Origin: Taeniopygia guttata
Taxonomy: Eukaryota; Chordata; Aves; Passeriformes; Estrildidae
DNA: 64,000 nucleotides
NCBI RefSeq assembly: GCF_048771995.1
Contig: NC_133030.1
Location: 52,846,501-52,910,500 of the forward strand
Direction of reading: 5' to 3'
Shown: positions 13,201-25,200 of the stretch, piece by piece
Layout: each line of letters opens with the position of its first letter
Numbering within the stretch: the first letter of the stretch is position 1
Notes under the pieces: generated by a model
Told to the model about the DNA's origin: nothing
What the model saw: only the letters and a program-made list of their open reading frames with translations
Database searches by the model: none
Program-made: the position numbers and the translations under genes

Positions 13201-16200
13201 CATTAAATAGATGCTGCATGCGCATACAAATAGTGCTGTAATGCTTTGCTATTTAATGCTCTACCCTCTATTTTATTTTCCAATACAGATATATTGGAGT
13301 AGATTTTTAAAACAATTCCAATATTCTATCATTTTAACAGACATCTTAAACTCCCAACCTTCTGTCACCATTATTTCATCATTATTATTTCTTCTTTTTA
13401 GCATTAAGTTTTCTGTTGCTTTCATTTTATGTATGCATTCCGTAAATTGAAGCTAGAGAGACCTAGCTGTAACTTTACTGTGACAGGTCAGGTAGATCTC
13501 TTTCCCATATGACTTAGTCTAAAGGCAAAATACACATCTAGTTAAGTAATACAGCACTGCTGTGATGTTTTTGTTCAATCAATAATTCTTATTAATTTAG
13601 TCAGGATTTGTAGCATATGCATATTTCCAATTAAAATAAAGCCTTAGCTTTCAAATTTAAAAAATAGTAGTATATTTGTAATGATACTTAAAAATTCATA
13701 GCATAGTTTTAACAGTCCTAAATTGTATATTTTTTTTTCATTTACATGATTTTTGTTACTTTTGCCCTTCCATTTCCTCTGTGCCCACGATTATTCTGTC
13801 TAGTAACTCTACAGATGTCACTGACTCCAAAACTGCTTGATTCGCATGCGAACAAGGCTGAACCCCTTGATCTGCCGATGGAGCAGCAAGAGCCAGCACG
13901 TTCTGAATCTGGACAAACTTCATCAGAAGTTCACAGGACACCCACTTTGGCCTTGCCACTTCCCAAAAGTCCTAGTCAGACCTTCATGGCATTTCCCAGA
14001 TCTCCTAGTTTTATAAGCCCCATGAAGTCCCCAAGTCAGTACTTCCAGATCTGTTATTAATCTCTGCTTCTCTGCCCCAAAAATATTTATTGCCAGTTCA
14101 ACACATTACTTTTAGTATTTTCCTCTAGAAATGTTTACTTCTGTCAGCAAATTGAGTTTTTGTAGCTTCTCTCCTGTATGTCATTTTCCTTTCTTTTAAT
14201 GTGCTGTCATTGTTGTCATTCTTTTTTCAATGTTTAGTAATTCTTAAAGCACATATCTTTTCTGCATGTACATCAGCATGATTCCTCTTACTAATTGTTT
14301 GTGTTCCTTATTTCGAATGTATCTCTAACACTGTATCAAGTGTAAAGCATATCTTTACACTGGGATGCAAAGAATGCGACTGAGTGTTGGAAAATAATTT
14401 AGATGCTGATGCTCAACTGTAAATATTGATTAAAAAATAAAATTAATTTTAAGTGGCATTTCTGCGTTAATTGTAATCTTTGATGTATTCCCCTCCGTTT
14501 TTAATATTTAAAAACCATATTATTGTAACTTTTTTTTAAAAATTCAATTTCAGACCTTTCTGTTTTGTAGTTCTTCATGGCATTGTTTAGTTCTAATTCT
14601 GCTACTCAAAATATTTAGAGAAAGAAGGGACTTCATATGTTCTTAAAAATTTCTGCTTAGTGATTATGATTTAGGAAAAGAAAACTGATAAATTTCTAAG
14701 TTTGAGATTGCATGTCATTTTATAATTGTAATGCACCAAACTGTTATGTGGGAAGGGATGGAGGAGCACTGGAATTGTCCCCGATGGCTTTTTTGTGTAA
14801 CATTAAACATTTCTGACCTTTTATAGAGGAAGGATACGTAAAAATGTTTCTTCGTGGACGTCCTGTTACCATGTACATGCCCAAAGAGCAAGTGGAATCT
14901 TACAATTTGGAAGCAAAAGTAGAACTACCAGCCAAGAGGCTTAAACTGGAATGGGTGTATCCTTTCTGTGCTGGAGGACTACTGGAAATCAATCATTCCA
15001 TAATGATTTGGGTTAAATAACTTTTCGAGCCAAAGTAAAGCAGGATTAAGGTCATAAGGTTCATTTAATTGGTGAAGTGACATTCCGTTGAAAATAAGTG
15101 TTAAATTCTTCAGGCTGCTGTTCTTCACCTTGTAAAGTACAGAGTGGCAGCTTAAGAAAGATTTTGCTTAAATGTTGCCTGAAGGTTAAGTCTGAAGCAT
15201 GCTAATTAGCCAAAGATTAAACTAGGCATATCATAAGAATGTAGTGAGCTGGGATTATCAATTATAATATGCATAAGACAAGCTCAGGGTTTTTTTCTAG
15301 TTCTTAGCAGTAATTTATTATTTTTAACTGTTTTAAAAAATGTACACCATTGTCCCTAAGAGGATGATACATTCAACTGGAATAAGCCCTGAATTGAGTA
15401 GTGCTGTGCAACTGATACATGCTTAGGCATAAAATTTATAAAATATAATATATAAAATAATATTTGGATTTGTATCTTAAGGGAGCTTAAATACTGAACA
15501 ACCAGATCTTTCCACTGACTTCTATGAGTGGACATAATTCAGAAATTTAACTTGAATGAAATCAGTGTTTCACTACATACAAAAGTTTTCCTATTTCACT
15601 TTTAAGTATAATGATAGAATATATTCTTTACTAAAAAGAAAACATTTCACTTTTATATAATCTTATTATATATAATTGATGATTCAAGATAAAATATAAA
15701 CCCAAGAAGATCTGAGTTTATTTGTAACATCCATTATCTTTAGAGAGATGATGTCTTCATAAAGTTTTCTCTTTAAAGAAAAACCTCTTCTGGTTGCAGT
15801 AAAAATAGGAAATTACTTCGACTTCATAAAAGAATAGTCTTTTTCAAAATTGTATAAATAGAACTGCATGTGGTTTCAGAATGTTCAGAGAGTTTCCAAA
15901 AGTCCCTTTGTATTCACAAGAGATTAATGACAGATTTAGTAACCATTCTTATTATTCCTATTGCAGCTGAGGCTGTATGTTCTATCCCATTCTGCGGGAA
16001 CTGCATAGATAGTGCATGCATAAATAAGTGAAGATGAGTTAAAAAGACAAAAACCCCATAAAAATAATAAAACAGGTGAGATTCCAGTGATAAATGCTGC
16101 TTGCAGTATATAATTGTACAGGTTCTCACCATTTATCACAAGAGAATTGAATGATGTCTTTTGCAGTTGTAAGGGACTCCTCACTCAGGGGCCTAAGGAT

Positions 16201-19200
16201 GATAAGGAGGAAGTGTTAGGAAGCTTTGCTGAAACAACAGAACACCCAACCATGAAACAGAGCTGAATGTCATTAGCAGCATGTAGGTGGAACTGATGTC
16301 AGTATTTCAGACTATTATAAGAAATTATAATTAGAGTAGGTCATGATTCCAGTCTCATTAGTTTCCCACATAAGCTTATTTAAATGACTGAATATTTGCC
16401 AGATGGATTATTATTTTTAGTTTGACTATTCATATGTCCTTCCAGGTGTGTATCAGTATACCCAGCAGAATCCTATCTAAGTTTGTATAGGAATAGAAGA
16501 GGTGTGAATTAATAAAACAATCTAACTAACCCTAGATGTTTATTCTAAATGGTATTGAGGAGGAGGTAGTTTTTTTCTAAAAATACTGTGCTAGATTCTT
16601 CTGTTTCTAATTTATTTGCAATTAAATCCAATCGTTATATCCATACTTAATACTTACAGCAATGACTAGGTATATGGAAGGTTTAGAAAGACAATTAAAA
16701 AATAATTTAAAAAAATGAGGGAGAAGGTAATGCCCACTTTACAGACTGTAACAAGGGGAAAAGAAACTGTGAGCAGGAGCATGAGATCATTTCAGAAGAA
16801 AGAGAAATACAGCAGAAAACCAAGCAATATTGCAGGCATTCATTTCAGTTGAGTTAGAGAAGCTGCACTGTTTGATTGGAGGGTAACGGAACTGGAATAG
16901 GAAAAAATATCTTTGTGACAGATAAATGAGTCCAGCTGTGGGAGTACAGCCAGAAATGCTCTATAATGTAAGAATGGGGATAGGGAAACAAGATATTGGA
17001 GGTGGTGTGGACAAATGGAAAGGAAAGCAGAGTATGATGAGAAACAGCAGGAAGAAAATCTAATGTGTACAGATTTCAGGGCATACCAGAACCATAAAGG
17101 GTTATTACAGTCACATTAGCAGCTGTCTGGGTGAGCTGAAAAAGGTTCACACCTTTGATATATTATCATATATATTAGGACATGGAGAAACAAAAACACT
17201 GAGTGATAAAGTGTGAGGGGGGTCTGGAGCAGAGGTGGAAAATCCAAGTGAGAAATCAGCACTAGGGACATCAGGGTGGGAGCAGTGGCCTTCCCAGGTC
17301 CATTTGAGAGCAACTCACTTGGCAAGCAGGAGGTTTGAAACAAAAACTGCAGGCCAAATGAAAAGAAAAGGTCAAGGTAACACTCCCTGAAGTGCCAGCT
17401 CACCAAATCCAAGACGAAGCCACCAAATCCGAGTGTGGGAAACAGTGAGGAGAAGGAGGGATCAACCCCAGGAGTTTGCATTTGAGAAAAAAGGCTGATA
17501 GAAAGAAATTGAGTGTTTGACAACAGCAGTCATGTGAAAGGTTGAATGCAGCATTGTTCCCCACAGGAAGAATAGTAAAGAAAGGAGATTTTCCCTAAAG
17601 AATGTAATCTTTCCCATTTAATGGCTATTTTTGTGCACTGAGATTTGTTACTTATGCATGTTTGTGTAATGTTCTCCACTTTTTTTAGAAGTTCAATTCC
17701 TTACACTAACTTCAACTGCTGGTTCACTATAAATTTGATTATTTGTTGTTGAACTAGGGAAATATTATGTTGGCTTCAATTCATAATGCTATCTGGCCTT
17801 AGAGAGAAAAATAAATTTAAACAAATAAATAATTGTCCAGCAATCTAGAGTAGTGACACCAACCGCTGCAGACAGATTCAAATTGATAGTAAATTCTTTG
17901 TAATTGAAGATATTGATTGTTTCAATGTCATCACACTTTAATATCTCAAAAAACCTTGGCTGAGGTGTTTCAGTTTATGAGACTAAAAGATCTACTTCTC
18001 AATTCACACTTCATAAATTGGATATGCAGCACTAGTTCTGTTGCATTTGTAAGAAAAAATCAGTAAGCTGTTTTTTCTAAAATAGATATTTATATAGGAT
18101 AACTATTGACCTTATTAATTCAACAATGTTAACATGATTATTTTAGTTTGAGTGGCTTATCATTGACCATCCAGAATAGTACACACGTATCTTTTTTAGA
18201 TAACATAATTGGGGTTTCATTATCTGCCTGTATATTTTTCACAGCCAGTTCCTCCATACTGACTCCATTAGAATGCACTTCTGTTTTGCCAAGATTCTGC
18301 TAATGCTGTTTCTTTCTGTTTCCATAAAAAAAAAGAAAGCCAAAATAGTTGTAATCCCTAATGACTCTTCAGAAGAATAAAACTACAAAATTTGGCTGAT
18401 TTAACATTCAGTCTAAATGAGATTATTATTCCAGTCATTTCATTGAATTAATTTTATATTCATATTCATATGAATACCTTCAGAATCTGGGCCACTGCCT
18501 TTTAAATACTACAAAAATAAATTGGAATGGATGATGTAACCCTTTTACGGTTTTTATCCATTTGACTGGTCATGTCCACATTAATGAAATGAATCAACCC
18601 GCACACAGGATAATGCAATCAATCCTCGTGTAGTTCAGGGAGATGTACTGAGTGACTTATTAGTGTTTCTATCAAGTCTAATTTTCTATTTTAATTAGTC
18701 AAGCAGTGTAAATAATAAATACACCTGGGACAAAACTAGCATTGCCTTTATCTGGTATTTAGCAATTTCTAGAGGATGCTAAAGGAATAGTACATCTGCA
18801 AATTCTCCTATCCTTTGCTATGCATTTTCTGTAGGATATGCAGGTTTTAAAGTCTGAAGTGCTTCAACTCTCTACTGTACTAAGGGAAAGAGTTCTGAAT
18901 GTTGTCAAGTAATAAAGCTGTGCTCAAGCCAAGAGACAAAGACTCTAGGACAGAGATTACAGACTACAAGGACAGAGAATCTTTTTTCTTTTTTTTTTCT
19001 TCCTTGTTTTTAACATTCTTCATGGGTAGATGATGTTATTCAGCTTGACCAACACTCTAGCTATGGCTACAGGGGCCGGGACTGCCGCAGCAATCTCTAT
19101 CTCCTGCCGACGGGCGAGACCGTGTACTTCATCGCCTCTGTGGTTGTGCTGTTCAACGTCGAAGAGCAGCTTCAGAGACATTACACTGGTCATAATGATG

Positions 19201-22200
19201 ATGTGAAGTGGTAAGTCATCTAATAGCAGTTCTTTTTCTCTTCATAAAACAGTAATTGAGATAGAGTCACTCATTTTCCTTACTCTTCTTTTAGGATGAT
19301 TAAACATTATCATCTTGTTTAGACTCTTCTCCTTTAGAATCTTCTCCTTGCCTTTTTAAAGTAGGGTTGAATTATTGCCCTTCACCAGGGCTTGGGTGCT
19401 CTGTACAGTTCCTTTAGGTTAAACCTAACTAGCAAAATAGTTGTAATTTCACCTGTGGCTTTCCTGGTAGTCCTCAGGTGTGCTGTCCCCATGGTAGATA
19501 GCCTGTAAACTAGACCTGGTTTGTTTGCTGCCATGCACACATGCCAGATTGAGCTTCAAAGTGATTTAAGTGTGTTGAAGATCAGAGGATACTAGATACC
19601 AGCAAATATCAGAATCATTAAACTGAAATCTAAATAAACATATGGTTTATCTTGATTATATCTGTCTATTTGCACAGTGTAGCTGAAAAGGAGCACCTGG
19701 ATTATCTGATGGGCCCTAATGTACGAAATGAGTTTGACATCCCTTCTTTAGATTAGGCATTATGAAACACCCATTATCCCTCAAAGCCAAAAATAGGCCT
19801 GATAACCAAATATGCTTGAATTATGAGCATGTTTCATAAATTGAATTATTAGTATAATCTGGTTGTTTTACAAGGAGATTTTTACGTTGGACCTGTTCCA
19901 TCTCATTTCCTTCTTTCAGATTTTCTGTCTCTAGATATTTCAAAGCTATCAGGTTTACTGGAAAGAGGATGCCTTTCTCGTTTGTAAAGCTAAATGAATT
20001 ATTGCCACAGTTCATTTTGTAGGGTACTTGGCCTCTAGAATGGCATGCAAAGCAGATGCAGTGAAAAAAGAATTCAGAGGATGTTAAAATACAAGAGCAT
20101 AACAATTGTTTTGTCAGTTCTGGTTTTATATTCTTAAAAAGTTTACACGTATGCTGTGTGCTTTATATGACTAAAACAAGGCTATTTATTACAAGCTCAA
20201 GTAATAGCTTGTTGAAATGGATAGTCAATAGATTAAGGTTTGGCCTCTTCTTTTCTTTTGTAGCCTGGCTGTTCATCCTGATAGGATCACTATAGCAACA
20301 GGTCAAGTTGCAGGGACATCCAAGGATGGGAAAGTAAGTGGCTTCTTTACTGATGTATAATTTTTTATATTTCATAAGAGTATGTTATTAAGATACATGC
20401 TGTATTCTTTTCCTACTGTAATTGGTCTTGCATTTTTGGACTGAACAGAAGCAAAACTCAGTTTGAGAGTTCCTATTGCACACTATCAATTTTCAGTTTC
20501 CCAATTTCATTATGAAAACCGGTCAATGGTTTCTGGTTCCATGACTTAAGGCTGAAGGTAAATTTGGAGCTGGTCTCTGAGAGACATGGAGGGGTAAGGC
20601 TGCAAAGGAAACCTGAGAGGGTGGATGGATGTGGAGTTAAGGGGGACATTAAATTGTACGGTATACAACTTCATTTTTGATCACAGCCACCAAAACCAAA
20701 CTACAAAGAATGGGTTTGGGTTGTTTGCTGGAAAAAAATAAACTTTTACTTTTGCCATCATCTGGGCAAGAATATTTTTCTCTCTATTGCCACCTGTATT
20801 ATTGTAAGCTTAACCATAAGCTGGGACTTTATCTGAACAGAGTGAAATGAACATTGCTCCAAAGAGCTAACAAAAGGGAAAAAGAATGGGAACAAGCACA
20901 AGCAGTAAAAGCCATGAGGAAAAAGTTACTCAACAGAGTAACTGTCACAACCAAACTATTGCAAACTTTTAGGCAGATGCCAAAGAATTTTGGGATAAAA
21001 TCAGGATTATCAATATGCTGACTACTTTGTGTGTCATGATTTAACTCCAGTCAGCAATTAAGTACCACACAGCCACTCATCCACCCCCGCCATCCCTCAT
21101 GGGATGTGGAGGAGGACTGGAAAAAGGACTAACCCTGTGGTTTGAAATAAGAACAGTTGTTATTATGATTAAATTTTAATTAAATTATAATACCAACAAT
21201 AAAGACAACAAAAAAGACAAATAAGAGCCAAGAAATTATGTACATTGCGGTGGCTCATCACTCACTGACTGAAGGCCAGCTCATCCCCCAGCACAAATTG
21301 GCCTCTCCTGTCCAGCTCCCCAGGTTATGTACTGGCCATGGTGTTCTATAGTTTGGAATATCCCTTTGGACAGTTCAGATCAGCTGTCTGCATGCTGCCT
21401 CCTGGCTTTACATGCTGCTCCTTACTGTCAGAGCATGGGAAACTGAAGAGCCCTTGACTTAGGGTAAGCATGGCTCAGTAACAGCCAAAACATCTGTGTT
21501 ATCGACATTATTCTTGTCCAAAACACAGCACCAGCTACTCAAAAGAAAATTAACTCTCTCCCAGTCAAAACCAGAACAGTGAAAAAAAAAAAAAATCAGT
21601 TATGCAATATAGTTTTATATAAAGATAACTTAGCTGAGTAATGTAAACTATTAATTTTCATTATGTGTTGGATCTTTTCTTTACTTACCATTGTATTTAT
21701 GAAATAAAACCTAAAAGTTTGAGGTCTGTGCTTGAGTGGAGTGTGATATGTAAGTATATGAAAGCCGCTTATATAACTGAGGTACTGTTGTGGCCTTTAG
21801 GATTTTTAATATATATTTATTTTTGTTAAAGAACAATTTATAATTGTCGTACGATTGTATAAGAGTGAACTAAATTAACCAAATTACCCTGACTGCGAGC
21901 GAGGGACTCCACCAGCTGCCCGGGGCTGCCCCCTGGTGGCCGTGGGAGGCATCGCGGGGCTCCCGGAGCCAGAGGGAGGGGAGGGGAGGGATGGAGGGAG
22001 GGGAGGGATGTACATCTGGAATTTTATTTACAAAAAGCAGTCTCGTTCTGATTACAGTTGTAAAGAAGAGTTTGAACATAAAAGTTATTTTCCCCAGCCA
22101 TTTTTATCATGTTGAAATGAATTACATTTTAAAAATTCCTGAGTTTCTTTTCACACTTTTACCTTTTACGTAAACCAGAGTTATCTCAGTTGGTGCAGTT

Positions 22201-25200
22201 TAAACTCCTCCTGGGCTTACCAGTAAATCCCATGTCACAAAGTCATGAACAATTTTCAGTTGTTCTCAGTGGCCATGAACTTCAGTGCACAGACTGAGAT
22301 CAGTGAGATCTGATGTGCTGTACACTCTGGATAGTCAGTCCCAGATACTGGTCCTAGGCACAGTAATCAGCAAACCATTTGTAATGTATCTGTGCTTACA
22401 TGGGTGACTCGCGAGAAGTTCTGATAATTTTTATACCTTCAATTGTGAGTTTTTTTTTTCAGATGCATTCTGAGTTTTTCAAATCTTGATGGGTTTTCTC
22501 CATCATTGTTTGAGCTGATGTTTTCTGTGTCTGTTTTATAGCAATTGCCACCACACGTGCGTGTCTGGGATTCTGTAACTCTGAACACACTTCATGTCAT
22601 TGGAATGGGGTTTTTTGACCGAGCTGTCACTTGCATTGCTTTTTCTAAATCTGTAAGTAAAGTAAATGAATAGTCATATTAAGACTGTTTGCTGGAAAGA
22701 TCTTTGAAATCTTTCAAATTTAGGTGACCAAAACAAACTTCCAAGCTGTCTTTTCTCTCAGATTTCTCTTTAGAGGAGGAAAGATTGCAGCCCAGTTGTT
22801 TCCAACAGTTTAGGTTGCTATTAAAGTTAACAATATCTCAGCATTCTGAGATTTACCCTGTCATTAAAATAAACTGCAATTAATTTATTTGAACTGCAAA
22901 AATACTTGTGTACTTGAAATTTCAGCATCCCTAGTTTTCTTGAATCATGCTATTCTGTTTCTCCCTGCATAAGAAATTTACTCTCTCTGCATCTTTTAAC
23001 CCTCTCACTGTGTCCAAAGTGATTGATGAAAGACTTTTTAAAAACAGAGGCTCCCATAGAAGAATCAAAATCTTTTGCTAAAAAGCAGGAAAGTCATATG
23101 GATAAAGGATTGTAAAAAAGTAAAATCCTGTTGTTTGCCTCTTGGCACCATCCTTTGAACTCTAATCTGTCAGAGAGATAAAGGAAATATTTATATGCTG
23201 ATCTAGGCAGCATTTGAGTCCCATATAAAAACTTGAGTCTGTGACCTGACACATGCAGGCTGCAAAGTCCCCTGTGTACAACAGAATCTGTATGTGGTGC
23301 TGTCTGGTTGTCCTGACAGCATTTTTAGATAGGAGAGGACTACCTGGTGTATTCCCTAGGCAAAATTTACTCCAGTGAATTCACTTGAAATCCATTGATA
23401 ACTATGTTTATAGAAAGTAGAAAAGAGAGGGCTGTATTGGGAGAACTTGTTAAGGGTACAAAGGTGAAAGCTAACAAAGCTTGACATCAACTTTGAAGGA
23501 TAAGTAAAAAGGATTAATAAGCAAATGCTCTGTAAATACCCCTCTGGAGGGAAATAAATACATAATAACAGAGGAGCACTATTGGCATTTGCCAGACAAA
23601 AGCCAGTATTTAATGTTTGCTTTGTGATTTCAGTCAGAGCTTGGCCTGCTCTGAGCATCACTTCCCACTCAGTAGCAGCATTGTTCCCACTTTAGATGGC
23701 CCTCTCTTCAGGTTTCTTAGTCCTGCCTCTGCCCTACCTCAGGGGTTACTTCTGCACAGTTTTTGTAGTTGTGATGTGTGTTGTGGGCCTGAAGAATGAA
23801 GAAAGAATGAAGGAATTAGGGTAATTAGGATTAGAAAGAGTGATAAATGTCATAACTATAAAAAAGATACCTGTCAAGAATAAGTTGTTTTCTAATTCCT
23901 TACTGTGTTTTCTGATTTTGGTCCATTATACCAATATGAAGAATAAAATTGTTTCCTATATTAACAGACATCTGAGAAGAAATAATTGGTTTAAGTTGCA
24001 AAGAAAGAAATCCAGTATAATTATCAGGAAAAGCTTTCTTAATAAAATAGGTAATGATGTTTGACTTTGAAACATCAAGTAGTAGTTTGACTTTGGAATT
24101 TCCACTACTGAATATTTGTAAAGAGATACCTACCCCGTTCCTGACCCTTGTCTGCAGTTTGCAACAGTTCCTCTTCTAGGCCCCTTTTTAGCATGACCCT
24201 ATAAATTATTATATTTTATGGAGATCTGACTACAAGTATAACAGTTGAAGTGTAAATATGTGTAAATATCTCCACTTACATGTAAGTGTTTCCTTATTTT
24301 GAATGTGTATTTATATGTTTCTCTGTTGTTTGGGTGATGCATTGATATTTCCCATGTTTTGCCCCAGAACGGAGGAAGTAGCCTGTGCTCTGTGGATGAC
24401 TCCAATGACCATGTGCTTTCAGTGTGGGACTGGCAGAAAGAAGAAAAGCTGGCAGATGTCAAGGTGTTGCAATAAGATATTTTGTACTACTTGCTTGTAT
24501 GTAGATCTGGTTTCTCATAATAAAGTGTCTTTCTGTATTTAACCTTTTGTGCCCTTTTAACACTTTCACTGTACAAAAGGCAAGGAACATGAAGAAAGGA
24601 AATATTTCCTCTCTGTTAAAAAAATCCCAATAGTTTTGGATTTTTTTTAAATTTTACTGTTGTTGTCATTCTAGAATTGATTAGAAAATTCTAGGCAGTA
24701 ATGATAGGAGCATGTGCAGGAAAAATGTCTAAACTAAACTTTTGCTTAAAAGTGCTCATTATGCGACATGATTTTTAAGGATACATTTTGATACTAACTT
24801 ATAAATACATAACATTTTTGACTAAAATGTATTCCAGTCAATGTTAGTAAATGAATAGCTCAGAATTATTCTTATATCAGCAGTGTCCGTTTACCTAACT
24901 AGAGAACTGTATAATATTGTTTCCTGTCCTTTGCATTTTAGATTTTGATACAATGTTTTTCTTTTTCCTTCCAAGTGCTCTAATGAGGCTGTATTTGCTG
25001 CAGATTTTCACCCTACTGATACAAATATAATAGTTACTTGTGGAAAATCACACCTTTATTTTTGGACACTAGAAGGGAATTCCCTCATTAAAAAGCAAGG
25101 ATTATTTGAGGTAAAATAAAATATTTCTCTAATTTTATCTTTATAGTAATGATACAGTCATACAGAAATAAGGTTTGAGTAAATCAAAAGAAGTGTTCAT

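Larger units (their letters stand above)
20334..22541 (+). other. EML1: EML1 intron with solo LTR, GC-rich patch and CTCF-like site
   Basis: A 2.2 kb intron. It contains a solo LTR at about 21043-21580, a 29-bp sequence repeated in another intron (21856-21884), and an isolated GC-rich patch (about 21888-22010) that includes a CTCF-like motif and a GGGAGG array. Confidence 0.8.

Noticed and set aside
17116..17523. 135-codon antisense frame rich in Leu/Phe/Ser
   Set aside because: It reflects a purine-rich + strand within an intron; no known protein resemblance.
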